A stretch of DNA of 64,000 nucleotides from Desulforegula conservatrix Mb1Pa (GTDB lineage: Bacteria; Desulfobacterota; Desulfobacteria; Desulfobacterales; Desulforegulaceae), in assembly GCF_000426225.1 (NCBI RefSeq), contig NZ_AUEY01000015.1, forward strand, positions 1-64,000. The letters run 5' to 3'. The position numbers and the translations under genes were made by a program. The notes beneath the pieces were generated by a model. That model did no database searches. It was not told the origin of the DNA and worked only from the letters and a program-made list of their open reading frames with translations. Below are positions 44,601 to 56,511 of this stretch, in pieces (positions within the stretch are counted from its first letter, which is position 1; each line of letters starts with the position of its first letter).

Positions 44601-45137
44601 ATGATTATTAATAATAAAATATTTGCTGCATTTTGCTTTTGCAGTCTGTTAATGTTCTATTCAAGTTCAGCAAGCGCAGCCGAACTTGATACAAAATATG
44701 CTGCAATTATTTATAAAGATGATTCGCAGCTTCGAAATTTCAATCAGGAATTATATATAGGAAAACTTTCATACTACATTCAGGGCACTGCACATACATA
44801 CCAGGATGAGATCAAGCAGAAAATAGACGTTATTATTACAAGGCTTCAATCTGTACTCGATATGAATCCCGCTAATTTTAGGTTTCAAATTGTTATTTTA
44901 GATACTGCAAAAGAAGTTACTGATATATATAAAAAATTGTACGGAGTTGAAACTGATTTCCTTGCGTTTTATTCTGTTGGGAAAAACTCTGTTTACGTCT
45001 CATTGGAAAATACAAATCTGAAAATATTATCCCATGAATTAGGACATGCGGTTATCGAAAACTACTTCGAAGTAAGCCCTCCGAGAAAAATACATGAAGT
45101 CCTTGCTCAATTTGCAGAACAGCATATCCTCGACTAA
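44601..45137 (+). CDS. Small secreted HExxH metallopeptidase-like protein
   Basis: A 178-residue protein with a Sec signal peptide (about 1-26, ending ASAAE). The HELGH zinc-binding motif occurs near residue 151 (LSHELGHAVIENYF). A downstream Glu in KIHEVLAQFAEQHI could be the third ligand, as in gluzincin or MA-type peptidases. The rest is compact and has no recognised domain. It closes the EPS run. It may act on exported proteins or on the cell wall, or be an inactive binding homologue. The start overlaps the end of a family A repeat. Confidence 0.7.
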   Translation: MIINNKIFAAFCFCSLLMFYSSSASAAELDTKYAAIIYKDDSQLRNFNQELYIGKLSYYIQGTAHTYQDEIKQKIDVIITRLQSVLDMNPANFRFQIVILDTAKEVTDIYKKLYGVETDFLAFYSVGKNSVYVSLENTNLKILSHELGHAVIENYFEVSPPRKIHEVLAQFAEQHILD

Positions 45138-45164
45138 TTGTTGTGATAGTACGTTGGCTGAGAA

Positions 45165-45240
45165 TTTTTTGGGCAGCTTGAAAACCGATTTGGGTTATAT
45201 CAGCCCCGCCGTTTTTGACTTTATGCGAGTCCATCAAATT
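45165..45240 (+). repeat. Partial family A repeat between convergent genes
   Basis: AAACCGATTTGGG...CCGTTTTTGACTTTATGCGAGTCCATCA is the right half of the repeat. It fills the gap between the metallopeptidase and the hybrid kinase. Confidence 0.6.
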
Positions 45241-45242
45241 CA

Positions 45243-48200
45243 TTAATCTTTATTTAGCCATTTGTCTATTATCTGGGTAAGTTTATCAATACTGATAGGT
45301 TTGGAAATATAATCATCCATACCCGAATCAATACATTTTTCCTTGTCCCCCTTCACTGCATGAGCTGTCATGGCGATTATCACGACTTCTTTATTCAGTA
45401 CATCCGTGTCTTTTTTTCTTACATATTCAGTGGCAGCGAATCCATCCATTTCAGGCATCTGAATATCCATGAACACAAGATCATAATTATTTGTTTTCAT
45501 AATATCAATGCCTTCCCTGCCATTAGAGGCCACATCAGCCGTATAACCAATTTTTTTAAGCATGAGAAGAGCCACTCGCTGATTGACGGGATTATCCTCT
45601 ACAACAAGAATATTTATTTTTTTCTCTTCAGATTCGGCAACAAAAGGCAATCCTTCGTTCTGGGCAGTAGCATCAGATACAATGTCTTCATAATAAGGAT
45701 AATACATATCAGAAAATAGATCCCGCAAGGCTTTAACTCTTACAGGCTTCGTGACATAATCATCAATAAGATATCCTTTAAGCTTTTCAACCTCTGCTTT
45801 GTAGATTAAAGGCACAAGGCCAATAAGTTTTGTATTGGGGGAATATTTTTTTCTTATAGACAGGCATAAATCTTCAATTTTGATATCAGATACAGAAAAA
45901 TCTATAATTGCGGCATCATATGAAAATCCATCAGCCTGGGATGCTTCAAGGATTCTTGCCGCATCAATGCCTTTAGGCACACTGACGGATTTATATCCGA
46001 AACTTTCTGTCAGAAGTTCAATCGATTCTCTTACACAGTCATTTTCTGAAACTATAAGCATTCTACGTGCAGGCGGTGGTAAAAGAAATCTTGTACGTCT
46101 TGTAAAAGGAGCTTCAAGGTTCTTTTTAAAAACAGTTGTAAACCAGAATACAGTCCCCTCGCCTTCAACTGTGTCAACGCCTATGCTTCCCGACATCATT
46201 TCAACGATGCTCTTCACGATCGTAAGGCCAAGACCGGTTCCACCATATTTTCTGGTGACAGAACCGTCAACCTGTGTAAACGGCTTAAAAATCTGCTCTA
46301 CTTTTGACTGGGGAATACCGATTCCTGTATCTGATATACTGAACTTAATAGTCGCATCATTCAAGGTTTCGGACACTATGGATGCTCTGATTATTACCTG
46401 ACCTGAACTGGTAAATTTAATCGCATTATCTGAAAGATTTATCAATACCTGCCTGAGACGTCCCGCATCTCCCATGAAAAATGAAGGAATCCAGGGTTCC
46501 GCCACAAAAAGAAACTCAAGATTCTTTTCCTGAGCCTTATAGCTCAAGGAATCGCAGACATCTTCCAGAATTTCCCATAGATCAAATTCAAGAATCTCAA
46601 ATTCTATCTTGCCAGCTTCAATTTTGGACAGATCAAGAATATCATTAATCAGGGAAAGCAGATGCTCGCCGCTTGATTTGATAATCTGGATATAGTTACC
46701 CTGCTCAGGATTGAGGGAAGTATCGAGCAGAAGGCCTGTCATCCCGATTATGGCATTCATAGGAGTTCTTATTTCATGACTCATATTTGCAAGGAACTGA
46801 GTCTTTGCTATATTTGCAGCTTGTGCGGCTTCCATTGCTGCCCGTAAAGCTTCCTCTGCTTTTTTTCTTTCGGTTATATCTCTCCAGATTCCTTCATATC
46901 CGGAGTAAATCCCCTTGTTATCATAGATTACATGGGCATTTGCAGAAATGCATATCGGGGTTCCGTCCGCCTTTTTTATGTCAATCTCCCAATCCCTGAG
47001 CCATCCGGTCTTCCTGAGATCAGACATCATTATCAATCTTTTTTCAGGATTAGCCCATATTATTTCGGCCTTTTTCCCTATGAGGCTTTCAATTGAATCA
47101 TATCCCAGGACTACAGCGGCAGAGGGGCTCAGCATTGTGAATATATTGTTTGCATCAATTCTGTAAAAAACGTCCTGAATATTTTCTACAACGCTTCTGT
47201 ACTGTTTCTCACTGACGGCAAGAGCGGTTTCCATATTCTTTCTGTCAGTGATATCGTTAAAAAGAGTAAACGCAGCTGGTCTGTTATCAAACCTGATTGT
47301 TTTGGCTGACAGCAGCGCCCATATTTTTTTACCTGATACAGTCCTTAGCTCAGCCTCGAAATTGTTAACCTGTCTGTCTCTTGCCAGTATTTCATGGAAA
47401 ATGCTTCTTTCATCCATCGATTCCCAGAATTTTACAGGGTCCTGGCCAATGGCGTCCTTTACCTCAACATTAAATATTTCAGAAGCCCTCTTGTTGATAA
47501 AAAGAACTTCGCGCCTGTTTTCAAGGGAGGTTATAATAATCGGGAACTGGGCGTTTTCCAGAAGGAACCTGTAGCGTTCCTCGCTTTCCCTTAAAGCTTT
47601 TTCTGCCTGTTTGCTTTTTGTAATATCCCGAATACATGCTAGTATAAGAGTGCGACCTGAGTCATTAAACTTTCTAAGCGCCACTTCCACATCAAAAATG
47701 TGAGAATCAATGAGTCTTTTTGCCTGCCATTCAAATACCTGTACCTGATCACTAAGAGCATTCTTATAGTATAAAGGGAGTTTTGATAAATCATTGTCAG
47801 GGCCTGAAATATCATACAGAGTCATGTTTTGTGCATCTTGCCATGAAATCCCGAAAAGCTTCATCATTGTGGCATTTACATCCACTATTTTCCCTTCAAA
47901 ATCATGGAGAGCAAGTGCGTCATACGTTGAATTGTAAACACCTTTGAACCGTTCTTCACTTTGCTTTAATTCTGAAGTGGTGAGATAGACCTGTTCTTCT
48001 GCCCTGCCACGAGCATTCTGAAGTGAAAATGTTAATACAGAAAGTACTAATGTTAAAAATCCGCCTGCAAAAAGAACAATCCATTGCAGAAACATCGGAT
48101 TGGATTTATAAAACGCTTCTCCTGGTTCGCAGACGATAGCCCATGTTCTCCCAAAAACAAATATTGGCTCAATCCATTTCAATGAACCATGTCCAAAGAA

Positions 48201-50375
48201 AAATGTAATTGGGATTCCCTCATTAGCCTTACTGTTAACTCCATAAGTGCACATTAGCATAGACCCTTCCTCGGAATTTAGGTCTATGAGCCTGGCTGCA
48301 ATATCTCCTTTTCTTGGATCTCTCTGGGAAAATGATATATCCAAAAGTTGGCGTGCTGATATTGCTATTGCTGAAAATCCCTTGAGATATTTTTTATAGT
48401 TTTCTCCTGCATAAATCGGATCAAAAATAAGCCATCCTCTATCATCATAATTCTTAGTTCCCAAAGGAAGAGGAACAGGGTCGCTTGCAGTAAATAGGGA
48501 CGATGATTTGGCTTCCTCCAGTGCTTTTGCAATAGCTGGATCATTAGCCACATCATAGCCGGTATATTCAAACCATTTTGATGAAGGCTCCGCGAACATT
48601 ATCGGATAGTAATCGTCTTTTTCTTTGGCAGGTATCTGGTTGCCTTTATTATCAAGCTCGAAAATCTCTTTGGATTCAGCAAGACTTTTTTTGAAAACCT
48701 TTTCTTCAAATTTTTTTTTGTCTTCCTTGGCGATTCTGGGTATCCACGCATATGAAATACCAGAGACATGCTCAGGATAAAAAGACTGAACAAATCTGAA
48801 AAAATCTATTCTTGTAATCTCTGAATTTGTTTTAAAAAGTCCGCTCAATGCGGCCATTTCAGATGATATCTTTTTGAGCGACTGCTCGAATGCGGCTATT
48901 TTTGTTTCTGCGAACCTTTCAAAATTCTGACGTCTGGCGTATTTTTCCCTGTAATCTATAAAGAAAAATAAGGATATTGATACTGCACTCAGAAATAGAA
49001 AAACAACTATGGTTTCAACATATTTTATAAAACTCGCTGATTTCTGTTCTCTTCTTTCCCTCCTCATAATTGCTATCGTACCGAAGGAAATTAAAGAGAT
49101 CATCACGAATACTATAAAAATGGGAACCTGACGCCTGCTAAAGGTTTCCAGGTCCCACTTGTCTGCAAGTATATCCATACCAAGTACAGCCATAACTTCG
49201 GACGTCCCCCTGGCTTTTATGGGAACAAAGGCAGAAACAAATGTCCCCCACTGATCAGTATATGGACCTAGTGTAAGTGAACGGCCTTCGCCAAAAACAT
49301 TCAGAACTTCTTTTGGGACATCGTCATATGTTCCGCCTGGCATCTCAAAATCTGCGTCTGTCTCAAGAACATCCTCGACTGTGAATACAACCTTGTCATT
49401 CTTTTTGGCCATCATATAAATATAGCGCCTGTCAGGGTTCAATCTCCCGCTCAGAATAAGGAGATTCCTGAGACGCTGAAAAGTAGGCTTGTACCAGTCA
49501 TTTGCTTCATAATTCAAATCTTCGAGATAATTTGGGTCAACTTTGTAAGATATTGCTTCTGTTCTAACCAAGAGCTGTTTTTTTCTATCCTTGTCCGATA
49601 TTTTACCAATGGAGTCTGTTGCAACCCAACCAATAAGAACTAAAAGAATTAAAAAAACCGGAATAAAATTAAACTGCCTATCTTTAAGAAAATAAAGACC
49701 TTTACCATTAATATTTTTTGTATAAAGATACCGCCACATTTCCCAGGCAATAAATATTGAAAAAACAGTATTTATAAATCCGGTTATTCCCTCAACATTT
49801 TTTAAAAAACCCTGATTGTTTGATGTAAAAAGCTTTAACAAGGGCAACAGGTCTATTGTTGTCAAAATATAACAACACAAAAATATTATGAGAAATTTAA
49901 TCGAACTCCTCTCATCCGGCTTGCAGATATCCAGTTCTTTCCGCAATGCCACAAAAACAAGAACTCCTGCTCCAATAACCATTGAAGAATGTGAACTATA
50001 GTCGAGTAAATGAAAGCCATTAATTGCTGCTATCAACATCAATGGAAGGAAAAGAAGATAGACCCAGATTCCGATCTTTTTATTGCTTTTCAGATTGATA
50101 TTTACCCGGCCGAATTCAAAAAGAAAAATAGTGCAGAGGAGAGAGGAGATTACAAGAAAAAGAGGATAGTCCGAGACCCAGGGGCTACCGCAGGAATACA
50201 TCTTGAACCATCTGTTAAAGGCTCCGGCTACTCCAAATTGGGTCAGCCATTCCCAGGAAATATCGCCATTATTCCTGTTTTTTTGCAGCCCCCAGCTTAT
50301 CATTGTAATTGTAATAAGGGCCACACCGCAGATAAAATTTATATAATCGGAGTGATGATGTAAAAATGCATTCAT
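45243..50375 (-). CDS. Large hybrid sensor histidine kinase (7TM-Cache-CHASE-PAS3-HK-REC2)
   Basis: A 1710-residue inner-membrane kinase. Approximate order: seven hydrophobic helices (residues 10-255), a Cache-like extracytoplasmic segment (260-410), helices near 420 and 460, a CHASE domain (480-700; VSGISYAWIPRI, FTASDPVPLPLG), a helix at 760-785, and three PAS domains (about 810, 930 and 1050). Then come HisKA with phospho-His in NMSHEIRTPMNAI (about 1198) and HATPase (NLSDNAIKFT, KYGGTGLGLTIVKS). Two receiver domains follow: the first is divergent (IIDFSVSDIK) and the second canonical (VVEDNPVNQR, FMDIQMPEMDG). No Hpt domain or adjacent regulator gene is seen. It faces the EPS locus convergently. 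Two stacked extracytoplasmic sensor modules are uncommon. Ligands are unknown. Confidence 0.9.
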   Translation of the reverse strand: MNAFLHHHSDYINFICGVALITITMISWGLQKNRNNGDISWEWLTQFGVAGAFNRWFKMYSCGSPWVSDYPLFLVISSLLCTIFLFEFGRVNINLKSNKKIGIWVYLLFLPLMLIAAINGFHLLDYSSHSSMVIGAGVLVFVALRKELDICKPDERSSIKFLIIFLCCYILTTIDLLPLLKLFTSNNQGFLKNVEGITGFINTVFSIFIAWEMWRYLYTKNINGKGLYFLKDRQFNFIPVFLILLVLIGWVATDSIGKISDKDRKKQLLVRTEAISYKVDPNYLEDLNYEANDWYKPTFQRLRNLLILSGRLNPDRRYIYMMAKKNDKVVFTVEDVLETDADFEMPGGTYDDVPKEVLNVFGEGRSLTLGPYTDQWGTFVSAFVPIKARGTSEVMAVLGMDILADKWDLETFSRRQVPIFIVFVMISLISFGTIAIMRRERREQKSASFIKYVETIVVFLFLSAVSISLFFFIDYREKYARRQNFERFAETKIAAFEQSLKKISSEMAALSGLFKTNSEITRIDFFRFVQSFYPEHVSGISYAWIPRIAKEDKKKFEEKVFKKSLAESKEIFELDNKGNQIPAKEKDDYYPIMFAEPSSKWFEYTGYDVANDPAIAKALEEAKSSSLFTASDPVPLPLGTKNYDDRGWLIFDPIYAGENYKKYLKGFSAIAISARQLLDISFSQRDPRKGDIAARLIDLNSEEGSMLMCTYGVNSKANEGIPITFFFGHGSLKWIEPIFVFGRTWAIVCEPGEAFYKSNPMFLQWIVLFAGGFLTLVLSVLTFSLQNARGRAEEQVYLTTSELKQSEERFKGVYNSTYDALALHDFEGKIVDVNATMMKLFGISWQDAQNMTLYDISGPDNDLSKLPLYYKNALSDQVQVFEWQAKRLIDSHIFDVEVALRKFNDSGRTLILACIRDITKSKQAEKALRESEERYRFLLENAQFPIIITSLENRREVLFINKRASEIFNVEVKDAIGQDPVKFWESMDERSIFHEILARDRQVNNFEAELRTVSGKKIWALLSAKTIRFDNRPAAFTLFNDITDRKNMETALAVSEKQYRSVVENIQDVFYRIDANNIFTMLSPSAAVVLGYDSIESLIGKKAEIIWANPEKRLIMMSDLRKTGWLRDWEIDIKKADGTPICISANAHVIYDNKGIYSGYEGIWRDITERKKAEEALRAAMEAAQAANIAKTQFLANMSHEIRTPMNAIIGMTGLLLDTSLNPEQGNYIQIIKSSGEHLLSLINDILDLSKIEAGKIEFEILEFDLWEILEDVCDSLSYKAQEKNLEFLFVAEPWIPSFFMGDAGRLRQVLINLSDNAIKFTSSGQVIIRASIVSETLNDATIKFSISDTGIGIPQSKVEQIFKPFTQVDGSVTRKYGGTGLGLTIVKSIVEMMSGSIGVDTVEGEGTVFWFTTVFKKNLEAPFTRRTRFLLPPPARRMLIVSENDCVRESIELLTESFGYKSVSVPKGIDAARILEASQADGFSYDAAIIDFSVSDIKIEDLCLSIRKKYSPNTKLIGLVPLIYKAEVEKLKGYLIDDYVTKPVRVKALRDLFSDMYYPYYEDIVSDATAQNEGLPFVAESEEKKINILVVEDNPVNQRVALLMLKKIGYTADVASNGREGIDIMKTNNYDLVFMDIQMPEMDGFAATEYVRKKDTDVLNKEVVIIAMTAHAVKGDKEKCIDSGMDDYISKPISIDKLTQIIDKWLNKD

Positions 50376-50745
50376 TAACCTGAGGTCCTACTCAGATATT
50401 GCCGGTAAGGGGTCAGGCAAAACAATGCCATTCAACCGGATTTTAAATTAAAAGAAGAAAGGAAGCCTTAAGCATTTCAAAAAACTTATTATCACAGACT
50501 TAATATTAAACTTGGCAAAACCGCAAAAAGTCCGATTACCGTCATTCCGTCGCAGGCTGGAATCCAGAAGTAACTGAAATTACTGGATGCCGGATCAAGT
50601 CCGGCATGACGCCAATGCCCTTTTCTGACTTTTTGCGAGGCCATCAATAATGATGGAAGGTATATTGTAGCACTCTCATCCCGGTCTTCTCCCCCCAAAC
50701 GCCGGAGAAGAAGATTTGTGTAACTATAGGAGCGTCATTGCCTTT
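50376..50745. other. Gene-free stretch between hybrid kinase and pyrG
   Basis: The stretch contains a complete family A repeat (50515-50655) and a CTTCTCCCCCCAAACGCCGG AGAAG hairpin (about 50688-50712). The rest shows nothing recognisable. Confidence 0.6.
50515..50655 (+). repeat. Interspersed hairpin repeat, family A (best complete copy)
   Basis: CCGCAAAAAGTCCGATTACC, GTCATTCCGTCGCAGGCTGG, GGATGCCGGATCAAGTCCGG, CATGACGCC and TTCTGACTTTTTGCGAGGCCATCA. The ends (CGCAAAAAGTC / GACTTTTTGCG) are inverted repeats of each other. Confidence 0.9.
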
Positions 50746-52413
<1,668 letters not shown>

Positions 52414-52490
52414 TTATTATATATTTAAATTTAAAGATTGAATCTCAGGGCTAAAAATAAAGACTTATGATTCAAAACACAAACTAAAAA

Positions 52491-52530
52491 ACCAAAAAAA
52501 ATGTTGCCGCTTAAAAATAAGCGGCAACAT
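52491..52530 (-). terminator. Intrinsic terminator of eno
   Basis: ATGTTGCCGCTTA-AAAA-TAAGCGGCAACAT is a perfect 13-bp stem. On the minus strand it is followed by TTTTTTTT, 20 bases after the eno stop. Confidence 0.9.
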
Positions 52531-52549
52531 ATTAAAAATGCGTGGAATA

Positions 52550-53836
<1,287 letters not shown>

Positions 53837-53911
53837 TTAAATTATTATATTGTCTTTTTGGTTGTTAAGACGTCATGCTGAAGGCTTGACTATATGGCAA
53901 ATAAAAAAGGC

Positions 53912-54475
53912 CTATAATTTCCGGAAATATCTGAAATGCATGTTTGCATATTTTTCAAGATCTTCCCGGATTTTGGGATTCTGAGGATCAAAACCTTCTG
54001 GCTTTCTGGCACTCAAGAAATCCATTAATTTTATTTTAAACGCATCTCTTATAACATCCACATCAGATACCACAAGAACAAAAATTCCATTATTCGGAGA
54101 TTGCCATGACTCTTTGGTTTTAAAAGTACCAGCAGCTGTTTGGGCAATATTTTCGCCAATCCTTGCAAAAGCCTCGTTTTCAAGAGTTCTGCTTTTTTTG
54201 AATAAATCAAACAGACACGCCCTGATTTTTTTGTTCAGATTTATATAAAGATCGGTTTTTGCATTTTCTTCAGCTTCCTTATATGCGCTTTCATAGTCAT
54301 CATCAATCGCTGCCATACCCGCACCGCTTACCCCGAAGGCAAAATCACTCGCAAGAACCCATTCCGGTGCATCTTTATAAATACCCGGAACATTTTGTTT
54401 TGTTTCAGTAGTGGCAGAGCAGCCTGAAATAAAAATCAGCGCGATAAAAAATACAAAAAATAAACCTTTAGTCAT
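53912..54475 (-). CDS. LPP20-family-like lipoprotein
   Basis: A 187-residue protein with a lipoprotein signal (lipobox ISGC, Cys19), so it is probably membrane-anchored in the periplasm. The mature part contains PEWVLASDFAFGVSGAG, an Ala/Glu-rich helix (YESAYKEAEENAKTDLYINL) and VLVVSDVDVIRDAFKIKL. This pattern matches the LPP20/FlgP-like lipoproteins. The function is not known. The gene has only a weak ribosome site and is 87 bases after eno's start on the same strand. Confidence 0.75.
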   Translation of the reverse strand: MTKGLFFVFFIALIFISGCSATTETKQNVPGIYKDAPEWVLASDFAFGVSGAGMAAIDDDYESAYKEAEENAKTDLYINLNKKIRACLFDLFKKSRTLENEAFARIGENIAQTAAGTFKTKESWQSPNNGIFVLVVSDVDVIRDAFKIKLMDFLSARKPEGFDPQNPKIREDLEKYANMHFRYFRKL

Positions 54476-54718
54476 TTCAACAACCTTAAAAGAGAGACCT
54501 GAAAAAAATAATAGCCGAAGAAAGCATAAGGCCTTATATTTGACAAAAAAAAAGTAGTAAATCCAGATTTTTCAAATTCAAAAAAAAGGGGCATTTTGCA
54601 AGATCCATCCCCCAATGAATATCACAAAGAAGAAAATATGAATTTGATTAATTTAATTTTATGGTTATTGTTTTTGAAAAAAAGGGGTTCTATAGTTTAA
54701 CCATTGGAAGCTGATAAT

Positions 54719-56473
54719 ATGGAAGTAAAAAACGAAAACATACCAGATCCAAAAGAACTTGAAAAAGAAATCGCCGATTTTTTAAGCAAAAAATTCGGCG
54801 GGAATATCAAGGTCGTAACACCGCAGTTTTCCGTACAGCCAGAGCATGAAGGCTCCAAGGAGACAAAGGTTAAAGATCTCGGCACAAAAATAAACTTTGA
54901 TATGAAACCAGAAGAACTGATCGCCTATCTTGACCAGTACATTGTCAAACAGGACGAAGCCAAGGCTGTTCTTTCAACCAAAATATGCACCCACTTCAAC
55001 AGAATAAGAAAAGCCGCCGCAAATCCGGACGCAGTTGACGAGCTTAGCGGAAGCATCAAAAACAATATTCTTATGTTAGGCCCGACAGGCTCAGGCAAAA
55101 CCTATATGGTAAAGCTTATTGCGCAAAAACTTGGGGTTCCTTTTGTAAAGGGAGACGCCACCAAATTCAGCGAAACAGGCTATGTGGGTGGTGACGTGGA
55201 GGATCTTGTCCGTGATCTTGTTCGCGAGGCTGATGATGACATCGCCCTTGCCGAGCATGGAATCATATATATTGACGAAATCGACAAGATAGCTTCAAGC
55301 AGAAACCTGATCGGAGCAGACGTATCCCGCACAGGTGTTCAGAGAGCCCTTCTTAAGCCAATGGAGGAAACCGACGTTGAGCTTAAAGTACCCCACGATC
55401 CTGTTTCCATGCTTCAGGAGCTGGACAGATTCCAGAAGACAGGCAAAAAAAACAAGCGCGCAGTAAACACAAAGAATATTCTTTTCATAATGAGCGGAGC
55501 CTTTGGCGGACTTTCTGAAATAATTAAAAAAAGAATATCTGGCAAAAAAATTGGTTTTGGTGCTGACTTAGCGGAAAAAGAGACCAATGATGAAATTCTT
55601 AAAAAAGTAAAAACCGAGGATCTTGTTGAATTCGGATTCGAGACTGAATTTGTGGGAAGACTTCCTATCCGTACAGTTTTTGAAACCCTTTCAAGGGACG
55701 ACATATTCGAGATCCTGAAAAATCCGAATAATCCAATAATACTTGGCAAGAAACTCGATTTTGCGGCCTATGACATTGATATAAAATTCGAGGAAGCCGC
55801 TCTTGATCTTCTGGCTGACGAGGCATACTCAGAAAACACAGGCGCAAGAGGGATTTCAAGCTGCGTTGAAAAATCTCTTCTCAAATTTGAAAGAAAGCTT
55901 CCTTCAACAAATATCAGCTTTCTGCCAGTGACTCTGGAAGCAATAAAAAACCCGGACGAAACGATATCGTCACTTACAAATCCAGAAGACTGTGAAAAAT
56001 GGGAAAGCATATATCAGAAACTTGCGGATTCCGAAAAAGAATATGTTCATAAATATGTGGCTGAAAACTGGAAATCCCTGTCCCTCAAGTATAATCTGAC
56101 TTTGTCCGAGGCGAGGATCAATCTGGTTTCTGATTATTATTGCTCTCATATGACAAGCACAGGCAACGCCATAAAGAGAATAAAAAATTTCTATGACGAC
56201 GCCAGAAAAATCGAACTGTACTTTTTAAACCGCCATGATATCAATATCGTTTTCGAGGATGATGCAATTGATTTCATCATCGAACAATTTATTAAGCACG
56301 GAGCTACAGTTGATGAAGTCTTTAAAAAAATGACTTCTGATTTTGAGCTTGGACTTAAACTGGTCAAAGAAAAAGCAAAACGCAACCGCTTTTTCATTTC
56401 CAGAGAGGCCCTCATTGCTCCTGAGCATTATATAGAAAATCTTATCCGTAACGGGATGAAAGAGATTCATTGA
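54719..56473 (+). CDS. ClpX-like AAA+ unfoldase without zinc domain, with C-terminal extension
   Basis: A 584-residue AAA+ protein. The start at 54719 is chosen because GGAAG lies eight bases upstream; a TTG five codons earlier is possible. The N-terminal Zn-binding domain of ClpX (four Cys) is replaced by about 60 residues without cysteines. The ATPase core is ClpX-like: YLDQYIVKQDEAK, Walker A GPTGSGKT (about residue 122), pore loop GYVG (about 154), Walker B IIYIDEIDKI, the ClpP-docking loop IGFGA (about 277) and EFVGRLPI. After TGARGISSCVEK a further region of about 180 residues has no counterpart in ClpX. It probably uses ClpP with different substrates or adaptors. It is monocistronic or co-transcribed with ahbC, 38 bases downstream. 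Confidence 0.85.
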   Translation: MEVKNENIPDPKELEKEIADFLSKKFGGNIKVVTPQFSVQPEHEGSKETKVKDLGTKINFDMKPEELIAYLDQYIVKQDEAKAVLSTKICTHFNRIRKAAANPDAVDELSGSIKNNILMLGPTGSGKTYMVKLIAQKLGVPFVKGDATKFSETGYVGGDVEDLVRDLVREADDDIALAEHGIIYIDEIDKIASSRNLIGADVSRTGVQRALLKPMEETDVELKVPHDPVSMLQELDRFQKTGKKNKRAVNTKNILFIMSGAFGGLSEIIKKRISGKKIGFGADLAEKETNDEILKKVKTEDLVEFGFETEFVGRLPIRTVFETLSRDDIFEILKNPNNPIILGKKLDFAAYDIDIKFEEAALDLLADEAYSENTGARGISSCVEKSLLKFERKLPSTNISFLPVTLEAIKNPDETISSLTNPEDCEKWESIYQKLADSEKEYVHKYVAENWKSLSLKYNLTLSEARINLVSDYYCSHMTSTGNAIKRIKNFYDDARKIELYFLNRHDINIVFEDDAIDFIIEQFIKHGATVDEVFKKMTSDFELGLKLVKEKAKRNRFFISREALIAPEHYIENLIRNGMKEIH

Positions 56474-56511
56474 TTTTGCGGAAAAACAAAATCCGGTAAA
56501 GGACTTTTTTC

